A DNA stretch of 64,000 nucleotides, from assembly GCF_900187375.1 (NCBI RefSeq), contig NZ_FYEW01000003.1, forward strand, positions 310,001-374,000, given 5' to 3'. The translations under genes and the position numbers were made by a program. This document shows, piece by piece, positions 1 to 7,796 of the stretch. This stretch comes from Hymenobacter gelipurpurascens (lineage in GTDB: Bacteria > Bacteroidota > Bacteroidia > Cytophagales > Hymenobacteraceae). The stretch's first letter is position 1; the number at the start of each line of letters is the position of its first letter. Under the pieces are notes generated by a model. It saw only the letters and a list, made by a program, of their open reading frames with translations. It did no database searches and was not told the origin of the DNA.

Positions 1-210
1 TTGTGCGTATTTGCTGTATTCCGTCGAGTCCGAAGCAGTGCGCAGCGTGGCGGTGTGCGGCTCCTCTGTGCCTAGTAGGCCACTAAGGAAGGACGCTTCC
101 TGCGCTACAAGGGCGCCCTGTGCTGTCGGGTGAGTTGCGGGAGTTCTTTCAAAGAAAAAAGAGAGGACCATCGAGGCCGCGGCGAGGCAATACAGGATGC
201 TGTTTTTCAT
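1..210 (-). CDS. Secreted protein of unknown function, 3' end cut by window edge
   Basis: Reading leftward from the ATG whose first base is 210, the frame stays open for 70 codons to the first base of the window, so only the N-terminus is present. It begins MKNSILYCLAAASMVLSFFF, a short positive start followed by a hydrophobic stretch, which fits a Sec signal peptide. After that comes a Thr/Ser/Ala-rich linker with no motif I recognise. No Shine-Dalgarno sequence is visible, which is normal in this phylum. The codon Gly-Leu-Leu-Gly near 78 contains one of the TAGGCC hexamers. It might be a periplasmic or cell-wall enzyme, but the catalytic part lies outside the window, so I assign no function. 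Confidence 0.6.
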   Translation of the reverse strand, partial: MKNSILYCLAAASMVLSFFFERTPATHPTAQGALVAQEASFLSGLLGTEEPHTATLRTASDSTEYSKYAQ

Positions 211-494
211 TGTCCGTCGGGAAGTGGCAAAAGAAGGTAACCGAGGCTGTCGGCTAACCTGAGTGGGTGCTGTTTTTTCGAGAGGAAAGAGACCTGAAAA
301 CGAAAAAATAAGAGGGTAAAAGAGCGTTTTAAGCTGGCTTGTTGAGCCGGATAGTTCTCCGAGCCAGTTGTTAAAGCTAACCCCAAAAATCCGGGATGAC
401 CAAGCTTCGTACCCCAAATAGGTTAAAGTTCTTCTTAAAGCCCAACTATATCATTAAAAAATTAAGGCCAATATGCCAACTGCTTGGCTAAAAG

Positions 495-905
495 GTGCGT
501 ATACTCGGCCCGATTTATTCGTTTGTTATGGAGTTGCCCCGCATCATTGAAAACTCGCCCTTCGCTCGGGCCGCGCGCCTCAAGCTAGGCGCCCGTAGCG
601 TGGCCTTGGTACTGGGCCAGAACATCCATCTGAGCGGAGCTACCCGGGAGGAGTTTCTGCGCGACCCGCATTGGGTAGCCCACGAGATGGAACACATCCG
701 ACAGTTTCAGGAGCACGGCCACTTTGGTTTCCTGTGGCGCTATCTGGTCGGGTGGGTTCGATACGGTTATTACAATATTCCTTTTGAGGTAGCCGCCCGC
801 GAAGCCGGGGAGCGAGATGCCCTGCTGTATGCGCAAGGCCAAGCACTTCCTTCTCCCGAGCAGCGGCATGCCTCGCCGAAAGGCCCAAGAAACTTACCAA
901 GCTAG
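495..905 (+). CDS. HEMEH-motif small metalloprotease-like protein
   Basis: 136 residues from a GTG start; an ATG at 528 (MELPRIIENSPF) is an equally good start and would give 125 residues. The centre carries WVAHEMEHIRQF, an HExxH zinc-peptidase signature in which His, Glu and the second His are all present. It is followed by an aromatic stretch (FLWRYLVGWVRYGYYNIPFEVAAREAGERDA) whose Glu residues could give the third ligand. This layout, a short protein with HEMEH followed by 'PFE.EA..A', resembles the DUF4157-like peptidase group. There is no signal peptide or clear membrane anchor. The C-terminus is a Pro/Arg-rich tail. Substrate unknown. It stands alone, with about 280 bp on each side free of genes. 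Confidence 0.72.
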   Translation: MRILGPIYSFVMELPRIIENSPFARAARLKLGARSVALVLGQNIHLSGATREEFLRDPHWVAHEMEHIRQFQEHGHFGFLWRYLVGWVRYGYYNIPFEVAAREAGERDALLYAQGQALPSPEQRHASPKGPRNLPS

Positions 906-1170
906 TTCTACTGAGGCTTATAGGTGAGATTCTAGGCCATCTAGAAATCAAGATTCGTCTTCTAGGCCTCTTAGCACATTTGGTATAGCGTCTTGGTAAG
1001 GGGAAAGCTGGCCTAGGCCACTGATAGGTGCTGTAGAAGTATATAGCGTGGTTGCTATAACCAGTTGGCACTCAACTCAACCACAACTTTTCTGCAGGTT
1101 TTCACGAATACAAGGGGGCAACTGCCCGCCGGCAGCTTGAGTTAGTTTTATCACGCAACCCCTCACTACC
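906..1170. other. Intergenic stretch rich in TAGGCC motifs
   Basis: 265 bp without a believable gene. It holds four TAGGCC/GGCCTA hexamers within about 90 bp (near 932, 962 and a palindromic GGCCTAGGCC at 1010-1019) and several CTAG tetramers. I see no promoter with both boxes and no terminator hairpin with a T-run. Confidence 0.4.
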
Positions 1171-1890
1171 ATGGAAAACAAGCAAAACCAGCCTAATAGC
1201 GGCTCTAATCAGAATTCTAATTCCAACAAAAATATTTCTTCTGCTCCTACCTCAGCTGGTGCTGCAGGCACTCCAGCACCGGGCAATTCCGCCTCGGCCA
1301 TGGATTCAGAAACGAACAAGTCGCAGGCTACTAGCAAGTCCGCTGCTTCGGGTAGTGCTTCCAGCTCAGACCAGAGCGCAAGCGGCAGCAACCGTAGCAA
1401 CACCTCCAATTCCGATCAGAGCTCGTCCCGCTCCGGCGGCAACGACAGCCGTTCTTCGTCCTCATCCGCAGACCAGAACTCAGGTCAGAGAAGCCAGCAA
1501 AACAGCGGCAGCCAGCAGAAATCATGGCTGGATCAGCAGCAATGGCTGAAAAACATTGATGTAAACCAGCTTCCCCAGCAACTGAAGGATTTCGGCAGCA
1601 AAGCGGCTGAGCAGGTAAACAAGCTCACGCCCACGCAAAAAGTAGTAGGCGGTGCTCTTCTGGTAAGCGGTCTGAGCTGGTTGGCTTTGCGCTCCAAGAG
1701 CAATGCTTCGAAGGGAGAGGCCTACCGCTCGTACCGCGGCTCTTCCGACACCGATTCAAAATCGAAGTGGGGCAACGACTCATCGAAGTGGAACAAGGAT
1801 TCCGACTCGAAGTGGAATAGCAGCAGCGACTCCGTATACCGCGGCAGCACTTCGCGTAGCTACGATGACGACTACTCCAGCGACCTGTAA
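1171..1890 (+). CDS. Ser/Asn/Gln-rich low-complexity protein with one membrane helix
   Basis: 239 residues. Residues 1-125 are almost only Ser, Asn, Gln, Ala, Thr and Gly, which implies a disordered region. Residues about 128-155 (WLDQQQWLKNIDVNQLPQQL and on) look like an amphipathic segment. One hydrophobic helix follows at about 160-175 (VVGGALLVSGLSWLALR). The C-terminus is a repeat of SKW units spaced by Asp/Asn/Ser (KSKWGND, SSKWNKD, DSKWNSS) ending in a Tyr/Asp-rich tail. I do not recognise a family. There is no N-terminal signal, so the helix would be the only anchor. The gene is alone and ends in a strong bidirectional terminator. Low-complexity genes evolve quickly, so homologs may share only the helix. 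Confidence 0.75.
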   Translation: MENKQNQPNSGSNQNSNSNKNISSAPTSAGAAGTPAPGNSASAMDSETNKSQATSKSAASGSASSSDQSASGSNRSNTSNSDQSSSRSGGNDSRSSSSSADQNSGQRSQQNSGSQQKSWLDQQQWLKNIDVNQLPQQLKDFGSKAAEQVNKLTPTQKVVGGALLVSGLSWLALRSKSNASKGEAYRSYRGSSDTDSKSKWGNDSSKWNKDSDSKWNSSSDSVYRGSTSRSYDDDYSSDL

Positions 1891-1917
1891 GATCAGCTGA
1901 TGTCTGATGACAATGAA

Positions 1918-1958
1918 AAAAGGCCCCGTGTACATACCAGATGTACACGGGGCCTTTT
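1918..1958. terminator. Bidirectional rho-independent terminator
   Basis: Perfect 18-bp stem: left arm 1918-1935 (AAAGGCCCCGTGTACAT core), right arm 1941-1958, 5-nt loop ACCAG. There is an A-run before and a T-run after, so it can stop the Ser/Asn-rich gene from the left and tRNA-Thr transcription from the right. Confidence 0.9.
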
Positions 1959-1966
1959 CTTGTATG

Positions 1967-2039
1967 AGCCTCTTATTGGACTCGAACCAACGACCTGCTC
2001 ATTACGAATGAGCTGCTCTACCAACTGAGCTAAAGAGGC
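1967..2039 (-). tRNA. tRNA-Thr (anticodon CGT)
   Basis: 73 nt on the minus strand. The acceptor arms GCCTCTT (2039-2033) and AAGAGGC (1974-1968) pair fully. The D-loop has AGCTCAGTTGGTAGAGC, the anticodon stem GCTCA/TGAGC encloses the loop TTCGTAA (anticodon CGT, reading ACG = Thr), and the T-arm has GTTCGAGTCC. CCA is not encoded. It is a single tRNA gene that shares the terminator at 1918-1958. Confidence 0.96.
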
Positions 2040-2199
2040 ATTTCCGAGGCGGCATATCCGTCAGGGGCAGCAAAGATAGGCAGCTCCGGAATCAATACGC
2101 AAATGACGAAGCGGCTTTTTTGCAAAGTAATTCCGGTTGACAGGCGTGGAATGCGTATAAAATGGCCTCTGTGTGGTTCTTCTAACCAACTACAAAACA

Positions 2200-2658
2200 A
2201 TGAAACAATCCTCTCGGCTAACCCAGGCGCTTGGCAGTGGCCTAGGCGGCGCTTTGGTACTCAACATTCTACACGAAACCGTTCGGCACTTGCGCCCCGA
2301 AGATGCGCCCCGCATGGATGTGCTGGGCAAACGTGGCCTACGCAAGCTGATCAGCAAAGCCGATGCTCCGCAGCCCGATGACGACACCGCGTACGGCCTC
2401 ACTATGCTGGGCGACTTGGTGAGCAATGGCGTGTACTATAGCTTCGTCGGGACGGGGAAAGTCGTATGGTGGCGGGGTGCCGCGCTAGGCCTGGCGGCTG
2501 GCATCGGTGGCGTAGTGCTACCTGGCCCGATGGGACTTGGGGAGGCACCCAGCAACCGAACTACCCAAACGAAAGTCATGACGGTAGCGTGGTACCTGAT
2601 AGGTGGCCTAGCAGCGGCCGGCATTTCCAGCGCCTGGAGCAAGAGCCGCAAGAGGTAG
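2200..2658 (+). CDS. Small membrane protein of unknown function
   Basis: 152 residues from ATG 2200 (MKQSSRLTQALGSGLGG). Two or three hydrophobic helices are visible: about 10-24 (LGSGLGGALVLNILH), about 88-108 (WRGAALGLAAGIGGVVLPGPM) and about 127-143 (VAWYLIGGLAAAGISSAW). A polar stretch between them contains Arg/Asp-rich sequence (RPEDAPRMDVLGKRGLRKLI). The C-terminus is basic (SKSRKR). I do not recognise the family; the layout is that of small inner-membrane proteins with a cytoplasmic loop. An in-frame upstream start at 2173 exists, but the ATG at 2200 gives a cleaner N-terminus. The FkbM gene starts 39 bp downstream but has its own promoter motif. Confidence 0.7.
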   Translation: MKQSSRLTQALGSGLGGALVLNILHETVRHLRPEDAPRMDVLGKRGLRKLISKADAPQPDDDTAYGLTMLGDLVSNGVYYSFVGTGKVVWWRGAALGLAAGIGGVVLPGPMGLGEAPSNRTTQTKVMTVAWYLIGGLAAAGISSAWSKSRKR

Positions 2659-2681
2659 CACGGCAGAGCCAACGGAGCTGC

Positions 2682-2689
2682 TACCTTTG
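2682..2689 (+). promoter_or_regulatory. Bacteroidota -7 element TACCTTTG
   Basis: TACCTTTG matches the TAnnTTTG -7 box of Bacteroidota sigma-A promoters. Only 8 nt separate it from ATG 2698, so the transcript would start at or almost at the start codon. No clear -33 TTTG is seen. Confidence 0.55.
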
Positions 2690-2697
2690 CGGCCATC

Positions 2698-3474
2698 ATG
2701 ATGAAACAACTCCGCAAACTGTTGGTCCGCACGCTCGGTTTCGAGTCGTATATCCGCTTGGTAAGCCGCGTGTATTTGCGGCTAGTGGGCATGGGCTGGG
2801 GACGGCAGAAATATCCGGAGCTCTTCTTCCTGGAGAAAATAGTGCGTCCCGGCTATGTTTGCGTGGATATCGGAGCTAATCTGGGCTACTACTCCGTAGC
2901 ATTGTCGCGGCTGGTGGGTGCGCAGGGAAAGGTGCTGGCCGTGGAGCCCATTCCCGATTTCCAGGCTATCTGGAAGGATAATGTGCTCTTAAGTCACTTC
3001 AACAACCTCACGCTGTTGCCTTATGCCCTGGGCGGCGAGAACACCACCGTGCAGATGGGCACGCCCGAGCGCGACGGCCTGCTGCACCACGGCATGACGA
3101 AAGTAGCCGCCAGCAACACCCAAGAGCAGTACGCCCGCACCTATGAAGTGCCTATGCGCGTACCCGACGAACTGTTTGGCCAGCTAGAGCGCCTTGATTT
3201 TGTAAAATGCGACGTTGAAGGCTTCGAGTACGAGGTATTCCGACATATGCAGGATACGTTGCGCCGCTTTCATCCGCTTATTCAGACGGAACTGAATGGC
3301 CTGGAAAACCGCCGCGGCGTGGCGAAACTCCTGGCGGAACTTGGGTACAAACCATTTGTGCTTTCTGAGCGTTCTGAATTAGTACCGTGTTCTGAGGCGC
3401 AACTAGAAAGCGCCGTCACGGCTGATTTTTACTTTCAACCAGCTTCCTCTGCTCTCAACCAGGCAACCCGTTAA
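2698..3474 (+). CDS. FkbM family SAM-dependent methyltransferase
   Basis: 258 residues from ATG 2698 (a second ATG follows directly at 2701). The family moves a methyl group from S-adenosylmethionine to an oxygen, often on a sugar or polyketide. Visible motifs: SAM motif I VDIGANLGYY (56-65), the acidic loop AVEP (81-84), and FVKCDVEGFEYEV (168-180), the FkbM signature with its acidic pair. N-terminal residues 1-40 are basic and amphipathic, as in other cytosolic FkbM proteins. The acceptor is unknown, and there is no glycan-synthesis cluster next to it to suggest one. Its stop codon overlaps the next start (TAATG at 3472-3476), so the two genes are probably translated together. Confidence 0.88.
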   Translation: MMKQLRKLLVRTLGFESYIRLVSRVYLRLVGMGWGRQKYPELFFLEKIVRPGYVCVDIGANLGYYSVALSRLVGAQGKVLAVEPIPDFQAIWKDNVLLSHFNNLTLLPYALGGENTTVQMGTPERDGLLHHGMTKVAASNTQEQYARTYEVPMRVPDELFGQLERLDFVKCDVEGFEYEVFRHMQDTLRRFHPLIQTELNGLENRRGVAKLLAELGYKPFVLSERSELVPCSEAQLESAVTADFYFQPASSALNQATR

Positions 3475-3761
3475 TGGCCACATTCCTGCTCATCCTTCTC
3501 GTCCTCTTTTTTGTTGCACGCTTCATTCTGCCCATCGTGTTGCGCATGGTCGTCGGCAACTTCGTGAAGAAGCAGGCGCGCCGCTACGGACAGGCGGCTG
3601 GTGGCAATTCGTTTGGGGCACCGTTTGAGCCCGCCCGGCCCCAGAGCACCGCTGCCTCTTCCGGAGAGGTGCATGTTGATTACGTGCCACCCCGCGAGAA
3701 GCCGCAAAAGCCCAAAGAGTTTAAGGGAGGCGACTACGTCGACTTCGAGGAGGTGAAATAG
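3474..3761 (+). CDS. DUF4834 family membrane-anchored small protein
   Basis: 95 residues. Residues 1-27 form one N-terminal hydrophobic helix (ATFLLILLVLFFVARFILPI) and the rest is a polar, Pro-rich tail. The end, GGDYVDFEEVK, is the conserved C-terminal signature I associate with the DUF4834 family, which is limited to Bacteroidota and has no known role. The start ATG shares one base with the stop of the FkbM gene (TAATG), which points to coupled translation. An FkbM link is suggested only by this overlap. Confidence 0.8.
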   Translation: MATFLLILLVLFFVARFILPIVLRMVVGNFVKKQARRYGQAAGGNSFGAPFEPARPQSTAASSGEVHVDYVPPREKPQKPKEFKGGDYVDFEEVK

Positions 3762-3780
3762 GCTGATATAAATTATACAA

Positions 3781-3970
3781 TGGCCTAGAGGTTGTCATGG
3801 CGAGGAGGCACGACGACGCCATCCTTCCTCGACACTGCACTAACCGTTGAACTATCAAAAAGCCCTTACTTCCACACAGGACGTAAGGGCTTTTCAGTTT
3901 TTAGGTGTTCGTACTACGACTAGGAAGGATTGGGTCGTTGTGCCTCCTCGTAATGACGACCTCTAGGCCA
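3781..3970. repeat. Intergenic inverted repeat, family A (GCGAGGAGGCACGACGA type)
   Basis: Two 49-nt arms, 3781-3829 and 3922-3970, are inverted copies of each other at about 43 of 49 positions. The core is GTCATGGCGAGGAGGCACGA, and the outer ends are TGGCCTAGAGG and CCTCTAGGCCA. The arms enclose a separate terminator hairpin. This resembles the repetitive extragenic palindromes with a 'GTCATTGCGAGGAGGC' core found many times in Bacteroidota genomes. Confidence 0.8.
3857..3894. terminator. Bidirectional rho-independent terminator inside repeat A
   Basis: Stem AAAAGCCCTTAC / GTAAGGGCTTTT with a 13-nt loop, and A/T runs on both sides. It lies between the convergent DUF4834 and DUF5686 genes and can serve both. 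Confidence 0.85.
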
Positions 3971-3983
3971 CTTGAACATAAAC

Positions 3984-4015
3984 TCACCACTTCACTAGTT
4001 CACAAGTTCACCTTT
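3984..4015. repeat. Single arm of intergenic repeat, family C (TTCACCTTTCA type)
   Basis: The minus strand reads GAAAGGTGAACTTGTGAACT, which agrees at 19 of 20 positions with the left arm of the repeat behind era (60474-60495). Only one arm is present here, directly behind repeat A. Confidence 0.55.
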
Positions 4016-4017
4016 CA

Positions 4018-6648
4018 TTAAAACCCAATGCCTACGCGTAGGCCAGTCCCTACTCGTTTGCCAGATTGTAGGCCAGTATAGAAGTCAACTCGGAGCAGTT
4101 TGAAGACGTGCTCAACGCCTACACCCAACTCCAGGTAGTGGTTGGCGGTGGGCGTGGTCAGGTAGTTGAGCGAGGCCACTTCCTGCCACTTCAGACGACG
4201 CAGCAGCGGTATTTTGTTCAGCAGGAACCCATTGAAGTGGTGATTGTAGTGGGCTTCCAGGTACCTGTCCTGAGTGCTGAACCGATAATAGTCGAGCAAC
4301 TGGAACTGGCTGAAGTCGCCGGTCAGGTAGGTGCGGTTGCCACTGAAATGACGGAAATCCATGAACTCCAGTTTCGGCGAGCCAGGGAAGAAACCAGCCG
4401 ACACGCGGTAGTTGCTGGTACCCAACAGGCCTAGATTAACAGAATGGCGCAGGCCGGCTTCCAGCAGCGTATAGCGCACATCGGAGCCTAGCACGCCGCC
4501 CACGCCTTGTCGCCACCGCAGCAGAAAGGTAGGATACTTAGAGCCTAGATTGACCTTACCATTGGGGCGGGTGATGAAGCGCTGTCCCGGCCGGAAAGAG
4601 GCCGTGATGTCTGTGGTAAGCGCTTGGCTGCGCCCAAAGCTGGTGCCCAACGGAAGCTCTTCGTTGATGGGTGTATTCGGCGTAAATCCCACGCTGGGCT
4701 TATCAATGAGCAACTTGCCTGTGGTATTATACAGCTCGCGCCTAGTAAAGTAGCTGGTGGTTGCCTGCACCGTGAGGCCATTCAAGGGTTCCCACTGGTA
4801 GCCCAGCTCCAGGCCATCGCGGCGGTAGAGCTTGGCGTAGTTGCGGTTTTCCAGCAGCGTGTAGTAGGAGTTGATGAAGGGCGTAAGCTGGCTGTTGGGG
4901 TCAAAGTTCTCGATAGTGCGCCCGGCGCTCAGGCTTAGGCGGCCTAGCTTCACGGGGTCATATTGCCAGGAGGCCGACACGCTGGGGCTCAGAAGCTTAT
5001 TGCTGAATCCGTAGCGCAAAGAGGGCGTCACGGACCACACGCGCCGGTCGTCGGTGCGCTGGGTAAAGGTGACCTGCGGATTGACCACCAGCCCTTCCAC
5101 CGTATTAAAGTTCACGATATTAAAGACCGGTGCCACGTACCACTGGCGCTTGTAATAGGTCTGGTTATAGAAGTAGCCCGCGAGCAGCAGCTTGCCAATT
5201 TCCACCTCGTTGCGCTTGCGGTCCAGAGAGTCCTGGTAGGTGCGCGACGTGCGGATAACCTCTGTGCTGTCCTTCACCTGATAGTCCTTTTCTTCTTCCG
5301 AAGTGAGCGGAATAGGCCTCACCGATGCCCAATAGCTGGTGTCGCGTTCATTCACGCCTTTCTCCACTAGCATTACTTCGCCGCGCTTCAGCTTGCCCAT
5401 GCCTAGGCCACTCGTGTCGCGCTCGGCCTGTTTGGCCTGGCGGCGCACAGCGGCGCGCAGGCCCTGTAGCTTGGGCTTTTGCTTCTTCACATCAGCCACG
5501 GTCTCTCGCGTTACGGGAGCATCAGCCGCTTCTTTGCTGGTGGGCGTGGGCGCTGCCACGGTGGGAGCCGGGCGGTTGGGGTAGGTAGGAACCACTTTGT
5601 AGTTCGATAGTATGGCCGTGATGTAGCCATTGCCCTTGAAGCCCAGGGCCGTAAAGCCCACCGTTACCTTCTGCGACTGCATCACCCACACATCGGAAGG
5701 CCCCGGAGCGGGCGCAAAAATCTGCTCGATGTGCAGGTTGTCGACGTAGTCGAGCTGGGCATCTTTGTTCAGGTTGAGCGATACTGAATGCAGGCGCCAG
5801 GTGCCATCCACAATGTAGATGTGGCCCGAGAAAACGGGGTCGGAGCGGCGGCGGGGCGTTACCTTTATTTTATGGATCAGTAGGCCACCCTGCTGGGTGC
5901 TGCCTTCTAGCTCGTAGCGGTAAAACAGCGGCCCGTTTGCCGCAATCGGCGACACAAACCCGCGCTCCGAAAAGCCGCTTTTTAGCACACTCTGGTAGAA
6001 ATTGAGGCCCCGGCCGGCGCTGGCCCGGTTGAAGCTGATGCCTTTGGTGTCGCCGCTTACGCGGGAGGAAATCATGCGCTCCTGCACCACATTGGGCTGG
6101 CGGAAGCTCATTTCTGAAACTGTTTCGGAGAGGTAGAATATACCTGGCTTGAAATCGGGCCCCACTTTCACGAGGCCCATAATCTTGCCCGGCACATCGG
6201 TAAAACGAGCGAGGGTTTTGATATAGGTGCGCGCCTTGAAAGCGGCCACTTCGCGCTGGTGGTAGTTGCGCCACTGAATGGCTTGCTGCACAATAGTGTA
6301 AGCCGGGTCCTTGTCGGAAGAGCGTACCACCACCTCCCGCAGCTGGTAGCTTTCCGGTGCCAGTGTCACGTTGAGCACGGTGGCCGTGTCGCCGCCCGCC
6401 ACGCGCACGGTTTCCAGGTGCGGCTTGTAGCCTACATACTGAAATACCAGCTCATAGGTGCCGGCTGGCAGGCGCAGCTGGTAGTTGCCCTGCTCGTTGG
6501 TAGCCGTATTGGTGGGGGTGCCGCGCACCGCTACATTAGCAAAAGCCAGCCCCTGGCCTTTAGCATCAGAAACGAGCCCCCGGACGGTACCAGCCTGCGC
6601 AAACGGGAGATATAAGAAGAAGCAAACCAGCAGGAAAACAGAACGCAT
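4018..6648 (-). CDS. DUF5686 outer-membrane protein with carboxypeptidase-like regulatory domain
   Basis: 876 residues from the ATG at 6648; the signal peptide MRSVFLLVCFFLYLPFAQAG starts exactly there, so the longer TTG reading frame is not used. Residues about 20-105 are a carboxypeptidase-D regulatory-like beta domain (GTVRGLVSDAKGQGLAFANV, then GYKPHLETV). The rest matches DUF5686: YTIVQQAIQWRNYHQREVAA near 140, a charged linker with Lys/Arg repeats around 420-450, and a C-terminal half of alternating beta-strand pattern ending in aromatic/hydrophobic 'VGTGLRVGIGF', typical of an outer-membrane barrel. Role unknown; the family often accompanies TonB-dependent uptake. It stands alone between two terminators. 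Confidence 0.85.
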   Translation of the reverse strand: MRSVFLLVCFFLYLPFAQAGTVRGLVSDAKGQGLAFANVAVRGTPTNTATNEQGNYQLRLPAGTYELVFQYVGYKPHLETVRVAGGDTATVLNVTLAPESYQLREVVVRSSDKDPAYTIVQQAIQWRNYHQREVAAFKARTYIKTLARFTDVPGKIMGLVKVGPDFKPGIFYLSETVSEMSFRQPNVVQERMISSRVSGDTKGISFNRASAGRGLNFYQSVLKSGFSERGFVSPIAANGPLFYRYELEGSTQQGGLLIHKIKVTPRRRSDPVFSGHIYIVDGTWRLHSVSLNLNKDAQLDYVDNLHIEQIFAPAPGPSDVWVMQSQKVTVGFTALGFKGNGYITAILSNYKVVPTYPNRPAPTVAAPTPTSKEAADAPVTRETVADVKKQKPKLQGLRAAVRRQAKQAERDTSGLGMGKLKRGEVMLVEKGVNERDTSYWASVRPIPLTSEEEKDYQVKDSTEVIRTSRTYQDSLDRKRNEVEIGKLLLAGYFYNQTYYKRQWYVAPVFNIVNFNTVEGLVVNPQVTFTQRTDDRRVWSVTPSLRYGFSNKLLSPSVSASWQYDPVKLGRLSLSAGRTIENFDPNSQLTPFINSYYTLLENRNYAKLYRRDGLELGYQWEPLNGLTVQATTSYFTRRELYNTTGKLLIDKPSVGFTPNTPINEELPLGTSFGRSQALTTDITASFRPGQRFITRPNGKVNLGSKYPTFLLRWRQGVGGVLGSDVRYTLLEAGLRHSVNLGLLGTSNYRVSAGFFPGSPKLEFMDFRHFSGNRTYLTGDFSQFQLLDYYRFSTQDRYLEAHYNHHFNGFLLNKIPLLRRLKWQEVASLNYLTTPTANHYLELGVGVEHVFKLLRVDFYTGLQSGKRVGTGLRVGIGF

Positions 6649-6718
6649 AAGAATAGAAGTCACAAGCACGTCAAGATAGATATAATCCGGCCCTGCATGG
6701 TTGCCTGTGCCCTGGAGC

Positions 6719-6752
6719 AAAAAAAAAGGGCAGCCCTGGGGCTGTCCTTTTT
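6719..6752 (-). terminator. Rho-independent terminator of the ferritin-like operon
   Basis: On the minus strand a GGACAGCCCC/GGGGCTGCCC-type stem is followed by nine T residues (plus-strand A-run 6719-6727). It sits 24 bp behind the 6776-7756 gene. Confidence 0.85.
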
Positions 6753-6775
6753 GAAGCTAAGTTTAAGCGGGGTGC

Positions 6776-7756
6776 TTACACGAACAGGTTAGGAGCTACT
6801 GTAGCATTGACAAAGTTGCGGGCAATAGACTTCACCGTAGCAGCGTCAAGGGGCTCATCAAAAGCTTCCGAAGCGGCCGCGGCGTTTAGGCCAGCAATGG
6901 TAGAAATTTCTACTCCGGCCTGCAGGGTGTTGTTTTCAGCGGGGAAGATGATGGCCGTGGAAGCCCCGGTAGCCGGGTTGCCTGGGCCGTAGGTTGGGGC
7001 CGTAGAGGGGTTTGTTGTTGGTGACGGGCCTCCGTTATCGGTACCCGAAATCCAGCTTTTCGGCCGGGCATTCAGGTTGCTGAGGTCACCGGCAACGGTG
7101 GTAGCGGCCTGCCCACTTTGTGAAGCCGCCAGGCCACGGCGCACGGTGCGCACGTGAGAGGAGTGGCGCGCTTCAACCGAGTGAATGTTGAGGGCGGCTT
7201 CCAAAATATCCTTGTTAGGCATTAGGGTAGGAGCGCCGCCTTTGTAGGCGCGTATTCCCGTATCAACGAATGCCTGCGACGAGCCCAAGTAGAGAGCATA
7301 ATTGTTAATAAGAGCCGCTGCGAAAGGCCCCGTTCCGCTACCGCGGCCACCGCTGTAGTCGAAAGCGGCCCGGGTAGGATCGGGAATAGCCGCCGAGCCC
7401 AGTGCCCCACGAAGCACTTTTATGTGCCCCGACTCATCATTGCGGATTTTCTCAAACGCTGGGCGGTCGGCGGTCGGAATGAGGTTGGGAGCTTTTAAAC
7501 CACTATCGTAGAAATAGTACTCCAGATACTCCAGGCTAAGGGCCAGGTTCAGGACGGCAACTATATCGGCGGGCAGCGCGGTGGTTTGGCCATATGCCCG
7601 CGTGAAAAGCCCGCTTACCAAACCGGGCAGCACCGCGGCAGTCACGGCTTTGCCGGCTAAGCCGAAGTGTTTGAATACCCGGCGGCGCGAATCGAGGCGC
7701 TCATAAATTTCCGGGTCTACTTTTTCTATGTCTGAAATTATTTTGAAGAGGTCCAT
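6776..7756 (-). CDS. Ferritin-like domain protein with Tat-like leader
   Basis: 326 residues. After a 22-residue cytosolic start comes SRRRVFKHFGLAGKAVTAAV, a twin-arginine motif followed by a hydrophobic run ending in AYGQ, so export as a folded protein is likely. Residues about 60-190 carry helices with ferritin-like metal-ligand patterns: LEYLEYYFYDSGL and NDESGHIKVLRGAL, then SVEARHSSHVRTVRRG. This fits the Ferritin_2 family (PF13668-like). The last 100 residues are Gly/Thr/Pro-rich, then a short helix. It lies 40 bp behind a second ferritin-like gene on the same strand, so they are probably co-transcribed. Metal and function are unproven; iron storage or a di-iron oxidase are the two obvious options. 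Confidence 0.82.
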   Translation of the reverse strand: MDLFKIISDIEKVDPEIYERLDSRRRVFKHFGLAGKAVTAAVLPGLVSGLFTRAYGQTTALPADIVAVLNLALSLEYLEYYFYDSGLKAPNLIPTADRPAFEKIRNDESGHIKVLRGALGSAAIPDPTRAAFDYSGGRGSGTGPFAAALINNYALYLGSSQAFVDTGIRAYKGGAPTLMPNKDILEAALNIHSVEARHSSHVRTVRRGLAASQSGQAATTVAGDLSNLNARPKSWISGTDNGGPSPTTNPSTAPTYGPGNPATGASTAIIFPAENNTLQAGVEISTIAGLNAAAASEAFDEPLDAATVKSIARNFVNATVAPNLFV

Positions 7757-7796
7757 GACGAAAGGCGAAGGAGTTAAGGGAAGAAGGAGGCGAGGC

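Noticed and set aside
2137-2161. TTGACA ... TATAAA upstream of the gene at 2200
   Set aside because: The spacing is only 13 nt, too short for a sigma-70 promoter, and Bacteroidota use a different consensus.
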